A stretch of DNA of 64,000 nt from JASHPR01 sp963749145 (GTDB lineage: Bacteria; Actinomycetota; Actinomycetes; Streptosporangiales; Streptosporangiaceae). This document shows, piece by piece, positions 41,083 to 49,609 of this stretch (position 1 is its first letter; the number at the start of each line of letters is the position of its first letter). The stretch lies in NCBI GenBank assembly GCA_963749145.1, contig CAVVLN010000002.1, positions 1-64,000 on the forward strand, written 5' to 3'. The translations under genes were made by a program, and so were the position numbers. The notes below the pieces were generated by a model that was not told the DNA's origin, did not search any database, and was given only the letters and a program-made list of their open reading frames with translations.

Positions 41083-42942
41083 TCACTTCACGAAGTACCA
41101 GTTCTCCGGGTTGATGCTGAGCGTCGGGCTCTGCGGCAGCACACCCTTGAGGTTGTTGGCGACCTCGGTCAGGGTGAAGGCGGCTTGCGGCTGGTACTCC
41201 ACCGGTAGCTGCGGCGCCAGGTAGTCCTGCCAGTTGTAGAACAGCGACAGGTTGTCGTTGGTCAGCGTCTGGTTGATCATCGCGTCGTTGGTCTTGTCGC
41301 AGTAGCCGCCGGAGTTGGCGACCGCCCCGCACAGGAACAGCTGATCACCGGTCGGCAGGTAGTCCGGGGAGAACGACCAGCCGAATCCCCAGTTCGCCAT
41401 GTCCCAGTTGCAGGGCGCCTTGACGACCACGCAGTTGCCGCCGGCCACGGCGAGGATCTGGGCGAACGGCTTGGGGTCGAGGTTCAGCTTGATCCCGAGC
41501 GCGGCCGCGTTGGACTGCAGCTGGGTCATCTCCTGGTTCACCCAGGTGACTCCGGACTCGTACTGGAAGACGAAGCTCAGCGCGCTGCCCTTGGTGATGC
41601 CCGGGCCGCACTTGGCCGGGTCAGTGCAGGTGGTCGTCCCGCCCGGGGCCACGCTCCAGCCGTGGCTGGTCAGCAGGTCCTTCGCCTTGCCCGGGTTGTA
41701 CGGGAACGGGTCACCCTTCTGGCCTGTGGCCGACAGGAACTTGGTCGTCGGCGTGGCGGCCACCGGGCCGACCGTGGCCGCGCCGTACCCGCGCAGCGGC
41801 CCGGAGATGATCGCGGCCTGGTTCATCAGGTAGGCCATGGCCTCCCGGAAGTACAGCTGCTTGATGATCGCCGCGTGGTCGCTGATCGAGTCCTGGTAGT
41901 TCACCGCGTAGTAGTCGATGCCCCAGGGGTACAGCGGGGCCAGCGTGTAGCCCGACAGCGGGTTGGAGCCCACGGTCGCGTTGGACGGCTTGGCCGGGGC
42001 GTCCTGGTCGGGCAGGTAACCGAAATCGATCTTGGTGCTGGAACTCGGCGCGCGCAGCACGTCGTACTCGGCCGAGTCGGTGGTGAACGGCACCTCCTGG
42101 AACGCGGCCAGCTTGGGCTTGATGGGCCCGGAGTAGGCCTTGTTCGGCACGAAGGTGATGTGACCGTCGGCGTTGAACGCGCTCAGCTTCCACGGCCCGT
42201 CCACGATGCCCCACAGCGGCGATGTCGCGTAGCTGGTCAGGTCCTTGGCCTGGCCGGCCAGGTAGTTGTACACGGCCGTGCAGTCCTTCACGTTGCCGGC
42301 GCAGTCGCTCGGCCCGGAAGCGGTCTTGTCCCAGGCGGCCGGCATCGGGGTGACCTGGCTCAGGTCGTTGTACAGGACCCAGGTCGGCGAGTACGCCTTG
42401 GTCATCGTCATCTGCAGCTCGGTCGGGCTGACGACGTGGATGTTGGTCATGTTGGCCGGGAAGCCGGTGTAGGCGCCGTAGTTGGCCGGCTCGGCCAGCT
42501 CCATGTTCAGCCAGAACATCACGTCCGTCGCGGTCACCGGCTGGCCGTTGGACCACATGTAGTGCTTCAGCGTGATGGTCAGGGTACTCCCGCTGACCGT
42601 CGGCGGGTTGGCCAGGCTCAGCGAGTTGTTCACCACCGGCTGGCCGTTCTGGCCGAACCAGTACAGCGGCCGGTACAACAGGTACTGGAGGTCGAACAGG
42701 TTGGTGTTGCTGATGTTGGCGCTGTTGATGTACGGGAAGATGTACGTCGGCGGGGCCGATGGCTGCTCCGCCCAGACGGCGGTGCCGCCCGTGACCGGGG
42801 TGGTTCCCGACGAGGACGGGCTGCTACTGCTGCTGCAGCCCACCGCGACCAGCGCCAGCGCTGCGGCGCCTACCGCCAGCAGCCGGCCGTAGAGCCTTGG
42901 TCGCGATCTTCCTTGATGCGCAGGCACTGATCTCATAGCCAT
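41083..42942 (-). CDS. Family 5 solute-binding lipoprotein (peptide/nickel ABC transporter)
   Basis: This is a 619-residue protein from ATG 42942 after GGAAGG. A basic N-terminus, a hydrophobic stretch LLAVGAAALALVAVGC and the Cys followed by Ser-rich CSSSSSPSSS indicate a lipoprotein signal. The SBP_bac_5 fold is seen in SNGQPVTATDVMFWLNMEL, PYINSANISNTNLFDLQYLL and YYAVNYQDSISDHAAIIKQL. It should bind a peptide-like or other solute outside the membrane. No permease or ATPase genes flank it, so it is an orphan. It has several Cys pairs that could form disulfides. Confidence 0.9.
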   Translation of the reverse strand: MAMRSVPAHQGRSRPRLYGRLLAVGAAALALVAVGCSSSSSPSSSGTTPVTGGTAVWAEQPSAPPTYIFPYINSANISNTNLFDLQYLLYRPLYWFGQNGQPVVNNSLSLANPPTVSGSTLTITLKHYMWSNGQPVTATDVMFWLNMELAEPANYGAYTGFPANMTNIHVVSPTELQMTMTKAYSPTWVLYNDLSQVTPMPAAWDKTASGPSDCAGNVKDCTAVYNYLAGQAKDLTSYATSPLWGIVDGPWKLSAFNADGHITFVPNKAYSGPIKPKLAAFQEVPFTTDSAEYDVLRAPSSSTKIDFGYLPDQDAPAKPSNATVGSNPLSGYTLAPLYPWGIDYYAVNYQDSISDHAAIIKQLYFREAMAYLMNQAAIISGPLRGYGAATVGPVAATPTTKFLSATGQKGDPFPYNPGKAKDLLTSHGWSVAPGGTTTCTDPAKCGPGITKGSALSFVFQYESGVTWVNQEMTQLQSNAAALGIKLNLDPKPFAQILAVAGGNCVVVKAPCNWDMANWGFGWSFSPDYLPTGDQLFLCGAVANSGGYCDKTNDAMINQTLTNDNLSLFYNWQDYLAPQLPVEYQPQAAFTLTEVANNLKGVLPQSPTLSINPENWYFVK

Positions 42943-43017
42943 GGTTCCTTCCGGCATGCGGACCGGGACACGAAAATCCGGCGGGCCCGCTTGGTCCCCG
43001 GACAGCGGCCCGTCGGT

Positions 43018-43034
43018 GATCACGCGACGTGATC
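43018..43034. promoter_or_regulatory. 17-bp palindrome upstream of the solute-binding protein gene
   Basis: GATCACG-CGA-CGTGATC is a perfect inverted repeat with 7-bp arms, 75 nt upstream of the lipoprotein ATG on the minus strand. The size and place fit an operator for a dimeric repressor. No regulator gene is adjacent. The surrounding 43035-43198 is AT-richer and otherwise without genes. Confidence 0.45.
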
Positions 43035-43198
43035 GATAGGGCTCACTGCAGCATGGCGCGGGCCGCGCGGTCTAGCCTCTCGATAGGAATAGTCCCAGGC
43101 TGGGATGCTTTCGTGATATCCGCGTGACCGTCTACCGAGCGTCACCGCCGTACGTAGCCGCTCCTGCCCAGGGTGTAACGGCTGGTAGCCCCGGTACG

Positions 43199-43387
43199 TC
43201 AGTGCACGAGGCGCAGGGCGAGCATCATCAGCAGCAGCGCCAGCAGCACCGCGGCGACCAGCGGCACGGTCAGGCCTGGCCCGCCGTGGTGATGGTGCAT
43301 CCGGGCCCGCGCCGCGGCGCAAACCGGGCACCGGCCTTCGGCCACCGGTCCGGCGCACTGAGCGCAGATCAGGTGCTCACAGCTCAT
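43199..43387 (-). CDS. Small membrane protein with N-terminal zinc-ribbon-like cysteines
   Basis: This 62-residue protein starts MSCEHLICAQCAGPVAEGRC, continues with PVC, and so has five Cys, including CAQC and CPVC pairs that could bind zinc. HHHH follows, then one hydrophobic helix (PLVAAVLLALLLMMLALRLV). It is probably a single-pass membrane protein with the ribbon outside the helix. GGAGGG precedes the ATG at 43387. Function is unknown; it lies divergent to ftsE. Confidence 0.7.
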   Translation of the reverse strand: MSCEHLICAQCAGPVAEGRCPVCAAARARMHHHHGGPGLTVPLVAAVLLALLLMMLALRLVH

Positions 43388-43458
43388 GTGGATCCCTCCG
43401 GGCCGGCGCCTACCCGGTCACTTCGACGATGTTGGACGTTCTAAGCCAGTTTCCCCCC

Positions 43459-43464
43459 TAGACT
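43459..43464 (+). promoter_or_regulatory. Candidate -10 box upstream of ftsE
   Basis: TAGACT, identical to the boxes before secY and infA, lies 75 nt upstream of the ftsE start. No good -35 is visible at 17-18 nt. Confidence 0.35.
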
Positions 43465-43539
43465 GTCCGGTGGCCAAACTGGGGCGCGAAATGCGCCATG
43501 GCAGGCAGTCCGCAACTCGTCGAGCGCTGTGATGGGCCA

Positions 43540-44229
43540 GTGATCCACTTCGATAACGTGACCAAGACGTATCCGAACCAGAGCCGTCCCGCCCTGGAGA
43601 ACGTCACCCTCGACGTGGAGAAGGGCGAGTTCGTTTTCCTGGTCGGCCCGTCGGGATCGGGTAAGTCCACGTTCCTCCGGCTGGTCCTGAAGGAGGAGCG
43701 GCCGACCGAGGGCAGAATCCACGTCGCAGGCCGCGATCTCGCCCGGCTCACCAACTGGAAGGTCCCGCACCTGCGCCGCCGGATCGGCTGCGTGTTCCAG
43801 GATTTCCGACTGCTGCCGAGCAAGAACGTCTACCAGAACATCGCGTTCGCGCTAGAGGTCATCGGCAAGCCGCGGCGTTTCATCCGCAAGGTTGTCCCCG
43901 AGGTGATCGACCTGGTCGGCCTCGAGGGCAAGCGGGACCGGATGCCCGACGAGTTGTCCGGCGGCGAGCAGCAGCGCGTGGCGATGGCCCGGGCGTTCGT
44001 GAACCGGCCGATGATCCTGCTCGCCGACGAGCCGACCGGGAACATCGACCCGGCGACGTCGATCGGAATCATGAAGGTCCTTGACCGCATCAACCGGACG
44101 GGCACCACGGTGGTCATGGCCACGCACGATGCCGCGATCGTGGACTCCATGCGCAAGCGCGTCATCGAGCTCGAATACGGCAAGGTGGTGCGGGACCAGT
44201 CGCGCGGGGTCTACGGCCAGGCCTACTGA
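43540..44229 (+). CDS. ftsE: Cell-division ATP-binding protein FtsE
   Basis: This is a 229-residue ABC ATPase, the usual actinobacterial length, from GTG 43540 (MIHFDNVTKTYPNQSRPALE). An upstream ATG at 43498 would add 14 non-conserved residues. Walker A is VGPSGSGKSTFLRL, the signature LSGGEQQRVAMARAF, Walker B ILLADEPTGNID and the switch His in TTVVMATHD. With FtsX it forms the complex that controls peptidoglycan hydrolases during division. Confidence 0.97.
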   Translation: MIHFDNVTKTYPNQSRPALENVTLDVEKGEFVFLVGPSGSGKSTFLRLVLKEERPTEGRIHVAGRDLARLTNWKVPHLRRRIGCVFQDFRLLPSKNVYQNIAFALEVIGKPRRFIRKVVPEVIDLVGLEGKRDRMPDELSGGEQQRVAMARAFVNRPMILLADEPTGNIDPATSIGIMKVLDRINRTGTTVVMATHDAAIVDSMRKRVIELEYGKVVRDQSRGVYGQAY

Positions 44230-44260
44230 CCGGCAGCGGACGACCGAGGAGTTCAGCGAC

Positions 44261-45163
44261 ATGCGCGCGCAGTTTGTCTTTCATGAGGTGTGGATCGGCC
44301 TCAGGCGGAACCTGACGATGACGATCGCCCTGGTGGTGGTGGTGGCGATCAGCCTGTCCCTGCTCGGTACCGGGCTGCTGTTCGTCAAGCAGGTGGACAA
44401 CACCAGGACGTTCTGGCAGGGCCGGGTCCAGCTCTCCATCTACCTGTGCACCAAGGACAGTTCCAGCCCGCAGTGCGTCAAGAACGGGCCGGCCACCACG
44501 GCGGAGATGACCCAGCTCCACCAGGAGCTGAGCGCGATGCCGCAGGTCGCCAGCGTCAGCTATCAGTCGCAGACCCAGGCGTACTCGCAGTTCAAGACGG
44601 AGTTCCCGTCGATGGTGAGCTCGGTCACTCCGGGGGAGATCCCCGACTCTTTCGAGGTCAAGCTCAAGAACACGCAGACCGACGCCCCGATCGTGGCGGA
44701 GACCGTCAACGGCGCCCCCGGGGTCGACCAAATCATTGACAACTCGGCGATTCTCGACAAGTTCTACAAATTGCTCGGCGGGGCCCGGAACGCGGTGGTG
44801 GTGATCGCGATCATTCTGATCATCGCGGCCATCCTGCTGGTGGCGAACACCATCCGGCTGTCGGCGTTCAACCGCCGCCGGGAGACCAGCATCATGCGCC
44901 TGGTCGGCGCGTCCAACTTCTATGTCCAGCTGCCATTCCTGGTCGAGGGCGTGATCGCCGGCCTGTTCGGCTGGCTGGTGGCGTCAGCCCTGCTCGTCGC
45001 GGTGAAATCGCTGTGGCTTGATACGCTGCAGCAGTATTTTCCGTTCAACGTGCAGTTGACTAGCACAGACCTGATTGAGGTCATCATCCTGGTGATGATC
45101 CTCGGCGTGCTGCTGACGGGCGCCACGTCGTTCCTCACGCTGCGCCGTTACCTGCGCGTGTGA
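44261..45163 (+). CDS. ftsX: Cell-division protein FtsX
   Basis: This 300-residue membrane partner of FtsE starts MRAQFVFHEVWIGLRRNLTM. The first membrane helix is at about 22-44, a large extracellular domain with a Cys pair follows (CTKDSSSPQC), then three helices in the C-terminal FtsX region (IRLSAFNRRRETSIMRLVGA before a helix). It transmits ATP hydrolysis to the outside, where it activates cell-wall hydrolases. It follows ftsE by 31 nt and precedes smpB, the conserved actinobacterial order. Confidence 0.96.
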   Translation: MRAQFVFHEVWIGLRRNLTMTIALVVVVAISLSLLGTGLLFVKQVDNTRTFWQGRVQLSIYLCTKDSSSPQCVKNGPATTAEMTQLHQELSAMPQVASVSYQSQTQAYSQFKTEFPSMVSSVTPGEIPDSFEVKLKNTQTDAPIVAETVNGAPGVDQIIDNSAILDKFYKLLGGARNAVVVIAIILIIAAILLVANTIRLSAFNRRRETSIMRLVGASNFYVQLPFLVEGVIAGLFGWLVASALLVAVKSLWLDTLQQYFPFNVQLTSTDLIEVIILVMILGVLLTGATSFLTLRRYLRV

Positions 45164-45179
45164 TGCCCGGGGCAGGAAT

Positions 45180-45644
45180 GTGACATCCGAGCAGGGCAAG
45201 AAGGTCATCGCCAGGAACCGTCGGGCCCGGCATGAATACCACATAGAGGACGTGTTCGAGGCGGGGCTGGTGCTCACCGGTACCGAGGTGAAGTCGCTGC
45301 GCGCGGGCCGGGCCTCGCTGGTCGACGGGTTCGGCCAGGTCAGTGACCACGAGCTGTGGCTGCACGGTGTGCACATCCCGGAGTACGCGCACGGCACCTG
45401 GACCAACCATGAGCCGCGGCGTACCCGTAAGCTGCTGATGCACCGCAGGGAGATCGACAAAATAGCCGCGGCGACAGCGGAGCGTGGCTTGACTCTGATC
45501 CCGCTTTCGCTGTACTTCAAAGACGGGAAGGCCAAGGTCGAGTTGGCTCTGGCCCGCGGCAAGCGGACCTACGACAAGCGCCATGACCTAGCGCGCCGGG
45601 ACGCTGCCAGAGAGGTTGATCGTGCCCTGCGGCGGCGAAGGTAG
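45180..45644 (+). CDS. smpB: SsrA-binding protein SmpB
   Basis: This 154-residue protein starts at GTG 45180. Its OB-fold core shows EDVFEAGLVLTGTEVKSLRA, the second block LTLIPLSLYFKDGKAKVELA, and the C-terminal tail RGKRTYDKRHDLARRDA, which enters the empty mRNA channel. SmpB carries tmRNA to stalled ribosomes. The partner ssrA is 2.4 kb downstream on the same strand, with a penicillin-binding protein between them. Confidence 0.97.
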   Translation: MTSEQGKKVIARNRRARHEYHIEDVFEAGLVLTGTEVKSLRAGRASLVDGFGQVSDHELWLHGVHIPEYAHGTWTNHEPRRTRKLLMHRREIDKIAAATAERGLTLIPLSLYFKDGKAKVELALARGKRTYDKRHDLARRDAAREVDRALRRRR

Positions 45645-45658
45645 CGGAGTGCGGGGCT

Positions 45659-47674
45659 ATGGTCCGCACGAATAACCGGGGTGGTGCGCACGCCGGCAAG
45701 CCCGCCGCGCGGGCGGGGCCGCCGGCCAGGGGGACCCGGGCCAGGGGGGCCCGGGCGTTCAACAAGCGAGTCGGGGACATACGGGTGGGTGGGGTACGCC
45801 TGCGCTCGACGCGGGCCCGGGTAGTGGCAGCGGCCTGCGCGACTGCGCTGCTGCTGACCGGCCTGGCGCTCGGCTGGGTCACGCCGCAGCCGCCGGCCGA
45901 GGCAACCGTGCAGTCCTTCCTGCTCGACTGGGAGAACGGCCAGTACGCGGCCGCCGCCGCCCTGACCACCGGAGCCCCGGCGCAGGTGGCCGCGGCGCTG
46001 CAGGGGGCCTACGAGCAGGTCGGCGCCGCCGACCTCAGCCTGGGCATGATCGGCGTCACGCAGCACGGCGACACGGCCGAGGCGACCTTCGACGCCGATG
46101 TCGACCTCGGCCGCGGCGGCGCGCCCTGGGACTACAACGGCTCGTTCCAGCTGCGCCGGGTGGGCTCCGGCTGGAAGGTGATGTGGACCCCGGCCGTCAT
46201 CGTGCCCGGGCTGCGGCCGGGCCTGCGTCTCGCGGTGGTCGGCAGCATGCCGCAGCGGGCCCAGCTGCTCGACGCCGAGGGAGCCCCGCTGGCCCCGCTC
46301 TCCCTCGTCTACACCGTGGGCGTGATCCCGGGCCGCCTGGCCCGCCCGGCCCGGACCGCGAGCGGCCTGGCCAGCGCGACCGGGCTGGTCGCGAGCCAGG
46401 TCCTGAGCTGGATCGACGAGGCGCCGTCGGCCGGCTTCCTCGAGCTGGTCCGGTTCAGCCCGAGCGGTTACCGTCGGCTGAGCGCCCGCCTCTCCCGGGT
46501 GCCCGGGCTGATCGTCGAGCGGCAGCGGCTGCGGCTGTTCGACAGCGTCGCTCCCGCGGTCTCCGGCTCGGTCGGCGGCGAGGCGGCTAAGCAGCTGCAA
46601 CTGGCGGGGATCCCGTTCCGGCCGGGCACGACCGTGGGCCTGTCCGGGCTGCAGCTGACCTTCCAGCGCATGCTGGTCGGCGCGCCGACCACCGAGGTTG
46701 TGCTGGAGAACGCGGCAGGCCGGGTGGTCTCCGTGCTGAAGAGCTGGCCCGGCCAGTCCGGTACCGACGTGCGCACGACCATCAACGCGCAGGTGCAGAA
46801 CGCGGCCAACAAGGTGGTGGACTCGCTGTCCGACCCGGCGGCGATCGTCGCCATCGCGCCGTCCAGCGGCCAGATCCTCGCCGTGGCCCAGCACGACGTG
46901 CGCGGCCTGCCGACGGTGCAGGGTCTCGACGGGGAATACCAGCCCGGCCAGGCGTTCACGATCGTCTCGGCGGCGGCGCTGCTCGGCACCGGCCTCGGCC
47001 TGAACGCGCCGATTCCGTGCAGCGCGTCTAACCCGGTGGGCGGCCAGAACTTCGTTAACGACCCGCCGGAGCCGGGCCTGCCGCCGTCCTTCCGCAGCGA
47101 CTTCGCGAACGCGTGCAGCACCGCGTTCGCCGGCCTGTCGCTGCAGCTGTCCGCCAAGAAGCTGAAGCAGGCCGCCTCGGGCTTCGGCCTGGGCGAGCCG
47201 TGGCAGCTGCCGGTCAGCTCCTTCGCCGGGGCCCTGGGCCAGCCGGCCGACCAGGCCGAGCTGGCCGAGGACTCGATCGGCGAGGGCAGCGTGCAGGTCA
47301 GCCCGCTGGACATGGCCATCGCCGCCGCGGTGGTCCAGTCCGGGACCTGGCGTCCGCCCTCGCTGGTGACCAGCCCGCCCGACCCGGGGCTGACCCCGAC
47401 CGTCCCGTTCGGGGTGCAGGTTGTCTCGGCTCTGCAGACGCTGATGCGCTCCGCGGTGACCTCCGGGGCCGCCCGGGCCGCGAACCTGCCCGGTGCTCCG
47501 GTATACGGGCAGGTCGGCAACGCACCCACGCGGTCGGACAGCCTGCGGACCGCCTGGTTCGTCGGGTTCCAGGGCAACCTGGCCTTCGCCGTGGTCGAGC
47601 TGACCAATTCGTCCAGCACATCGGCGGCGGCCCTGGCCGGACAGTTCCTCACCAGCCTGCCTGAGCGATCGTGA
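45659..47674 (+). CDS. Penicillin-binding protein homologue lacking catalytic motifs
   Basis: This 671-residue protein has a basic N-terminus, a membrane anchor (about 55-75), an NTF2-like MecA_N-type domain (80-190) and a transpeptidase domain (about 340-665). SxxK, expected in a PGSxFK context, is YQPGQAFTIV (Q431-A-F-T434). SxN is NACSTAF (A485-C-S487). KTG is GQVGNAP (Q618-V-G620). All three motifs are thus lost, although the frame is intact. It may be a scaffold or regulatory pseudo-enzyme in cell-wall synthesis. It lies 14 nt after smpB. Confidence 0.85.
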   Translation: MVRTNNRGGAHAGKPAARAGPPARGTRARGARAFNKRVGDIRVGGVRLRSTRARVVAAACATALLLTGLALGWVTPQPPAEATVQSFLLDWENGQYAAAAALTTGAPAQVAAALQGAYEQVGAADLSLGMIGVTQHGDTAEATFDADVDLGRGGAPWDYNGSFQLRRVGSGWKVMWTPAVIVPGLRPGLRLAVVGSMPQRAQLLDAEGAPLAPLSLVYTVGVIPGRLARPARTASGLASATGLVASQVLSWIDEAPSAGFLELVRFSPSGYRRLSARLSRVPGLIVERQRLRLFDSVAPAVSGSVGGEAAKQLQLAGIPFRPGTTVGLSGLQLTFQRMLVGAPTTEVVLENAAGRVVSVLKSWPGQSGTDVRTTINAQVQNAANKVVDSLSDPAAIVAIAPSSGQILAVAQHDVRGLPTVQGLDGEYQPGQAFTIVSAAALLGTGLGLNAPIPCSASNPVGGQNFVNDPPEPGLPPSFRSDFANACSTAFAGLSLQLSAKKLKQAASGFGLGEPWQLPVSSFAGALGQPADQAELAEDSIGEGSVQVSPLDMAIAAAVVQSGTWRPPSLVTSPPDPGLTPTVPFGVQVVSALQTLMRSAVTSGAARAANLPGAPVYGQVGNAPTRSDSLRTAWFVGFQGNLAFAVVELTNSSSTSAAALAGQFLTSLPERS

Positions 47675-47848
47675 CCGGATCGTTGCCCGCATTTTGGTAA
47701 CGCGGAGCAACCATCGTGATGCGCCCCGGCGTCTTAGCTAATGACTGGCTGCCGCTTGGGGGGTTGCGGCCCAGTCGTCGTGATGAGAACGGGCCTCATC
47801 TCGGGGGAGGCCCGGTCGTTTAAGACCGGCCCCGACCCTGCCGGTCGG

Positions 47849-47897
47849 CCCCCGTGGGCGCACTTTCGGCCACCGCCAGCGCCCACGGGGGTTTCTC
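47849..47897 (+). terminator. Rho-independent terminator after the PBP-like gene
   Basis: CCCCCGTGGGCGC (47849-47861) and GCGCCCACGGGGG (47879-47891) form a perfect 13-bp stem with a 17-nt loop, followed by TTTCTC. It lies 175 nt after the PBP stop and about 150 nt before ssrA, so it ends the ftsE-ftsX-smpB-PBP transcript. Confidence 0.75.
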
Positions 47898-48042
47898 ATC
47901 ACCGCCTTGGGATGCCCGACGGGACCGCGTACCGAGGACCGCCCGTCGGGCATCTGCCGTCTGGCGCGCGGCATAGCCTGGCCGCCGCCGTTGTTCTTCT
48001 GGTTGCCGGTGTCTTCGGGTACCGTTGCAGTACAACTCAAGA

Positions 48043-48414
48043 GGGGGTGACTGGTTTCGACTTCGGTGGTTGATCCAGGGGAAGCGGGCCGAGGGTTGCG
48101 ACTACGACCTCGTAAATCCTGTGGCCGCACCACAATAAGTGCCAACTCAACGCGCACTCGCCTCGCCCTAGCGGCCTGACCGCTAGCTAGAGGCTGTCAG
48201 CCCGGGAGCGCCTCCGGCCCGGTGTCTGGCATCAGTGAGGAGGATCCACCGTCTGGCCCGGCCGCGGGACCAGGCGGGACAACCAACAGCGGCTGAGCCC
48301 GCTCGGCGGCTGGCCTGCATGACCGCCGGGGCTGAGAAATAAGCAGGGCAGGCTGCGCCCGGAGAAGCCCTGGTGAGGTACTGAAGGACGCGGGTTCGAT
48401 CCCCGCCACCTCCA
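48043..48414 (+). ncRNA. ssrA: tmRNA
   Basis: The 5' end GGGGGTGACTGGTTTCGAC is typical of tmRNA. It pairs with the 3' CACCTCC through 7 bp including one G-U, and the T-arm GGTTCGATCC precedes. The CCA end is not encoded. The tag frame starts at GCC 48141 and reads ANSTRTRLALAA, then TGA 48177-48179. ALAA is the degradation signal. Pseudoknot-rich sequence fills 48185-48360. A possible -10 (TACAAC, 48031-48036) lies 7 nt before the 5' end. It works with SmpB in rescuing stalled ribosomes. Confidence 0.95.
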
Positions 48415-48490
48415 AGAGTGCTCAGTGGAGACCCTGAGCATTGTTGGGGGTGCCACCCATCATCCCTCCATTACGATCGATCTGCTGGCG

Positions 48491-48958
48491 TCAGCTCCCG
48501 ACCACGTCGAGCGCGGACAGCAGGACTAGGACAACCGTGCACCCCGCGAGCAGGCCGTGGGCCAGAACGAGCGGCAGCGGCAGGTGCCGCTCGGGCGGGG
48601 AAGCCGGGGCGCGCTCGACCGCGCCGTGCGCTCCGATCGGCACCAGGACCGGCAACGGCGTCCGGTGCGCCCGGTACACGCTGATCCAGCGCACCGCCAT
48701 CGTGAGGCCGAGCAGCATGACCACGCCCAGGGTCGCGACCGCCGCCCAGGCGAACTTCGACCGGTCGGTGATCAGGTAGCCCGCCCACGCGCCGAGGCCG
48801 ACGACCGCGAGCAGGCCGTGCGCGCTGACCACCGTCCTGGGCAGCCGGCTGGCCGCGGCCGACTGGTCGAACTCGATGACCCAGATGGCCACCAGGCAGA
48901 GCCCGCCGCCCGCAGTGACCAGCCAGGTGATGAAGGCAGCCATGACGATCATGGGCAC
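48491..48958 (-). CDS. Four-helix membrane protein of unknown function
   Basis: This protein of about 155 residues begins with GTG 48958 or ATG 48952. Hydrophobic segments are at about 8-27, 45-63, 71-92 and 127-148, giving four helices with both ends inside. VVSAHGLLAVVGLGAWAGYL and LVLAHGLLAGCTVVLVLLSA are similar to each other, each with an HGLLA motif, so the protein may be an internal duplication. It resembles actinobacterial DUF2269-type or cytochrome-b-like membrane proteins only in general form. Confidence 0.7.
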   Translation of the reverse strand: MPMIVMAAFITWLVTAGGGLCLVAIWVIEFDQSAAASRLPRTVVSAHGLLAVVGLGAWAGYLITDRSKFAWAAVATLGVVMLLGLTMAVRWISVYRAHRTPLPVLVPIGAHGAVERAPASPPERHLPLPLVLAHGLLAGCTVVLVLLSALDVVGS

Positions 48959-49094
48959 GTCCCATCCTCAGCAGGGAGCCGCCGCCGGGACCGATCTGCC
49001 GGCCGGGCGGTGCTGGATCCATAGCGATGCTGGATCCATAACTGGGGAGGGGCCCGGGATCCACCCATAAGGACGGAAACCCGGGCCGGGCAGT

Positions 49095-49400
49095 TCAACC
49101 CAGGCCGGGTTTCCGGCCGCGGTTTCGGCCGCTCCCGCGCCCGCGTCCAGAGCGCAGGTCCCGCGCGGGCGGCTGGCTCGCGTACAGCCAGCGCATGGTG
49201 TCGGCGCCCACCTCCGCCACCGCGTCGTCGAACCAGATCGCGTTGCCGCTCGACTTGTGCATCTCGCGGCCGTCGGCCGCGTTAACCCGGCCATAGGCCA
49301 GCACGCTCCGGTACGGGGCCCGGCCGTCCAGAACCACGGACACCAGTCGTCGCTGGGCAGTCAGCGGTCGGCGACCCCCGGTCGGGAGCCGTCGATAATG
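49095..49400 (-). pseudogene. Fragment of an isoleucyl-tRNA synthetase-like gene
   Basis: On the minus strand the frame reads VVLDGRAPYRSVLAYGRVNA, then ADGREMHKSSGNAIWFDDAV and GADTMRWLYASQPPARDL. This is the KMSKS-loop region (here EMHKS) of a class Ia synthetase, closest to IleRS forms that carry MHKSxGN. Only about 100 residues remain; the upstream catalytic domain and the downstream anticodon domain are absent. The end runs into Arg/Gly-rich sequence. It is a remnant, perhaps of a second ileS such as those giving mupirocin resistance. Confidence 0.65.
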
Positions 49401-49463
49401 CCGAAAGGCGTCACGCTGCGCACGACAGCAAAATAGCCCGGGGTCCCGCCGGGGTGCCACGGT

Positions 49464-49469
49464 AAAATG
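49464..49469 (+). promoter_or_regulatory. TAAAAT -10-like box, possible leaderless start
   Basis: TAAAAT is strikingly AT-rich for this region and ends 7 nt before ATG 49477. The frame from there begins MTWSAYGEFLAFAWSHAALV, which looks protein-like for about 25 codons and then becomes a shadow of the next gene. It may be the promoter of the FAD oxidase gene or a relic of a lost gene. Confidence 0.35.
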
Positions 49470-49609
49470 ACCGTGATGACGTGGTCCGCGTACGGGGAGT
49501 TCCTGGCCTTCGCCTGGAGCCACGCGGCGCTGGTCCCTGATCTATCGCGGTCGTCGCGCAGACCACGGGCCGTGGGGCACCAGGCCGGGGGCGGCTGGCG
49601 GCGGTCGGC

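Noticed and set aside
48380..48414. Independent tRNA gene suggested by the T-arm GGTTCGATCC
   Set aside because: It is the 3' tRNA-like part of tmRNA, pairing with the 5' end at 48043.
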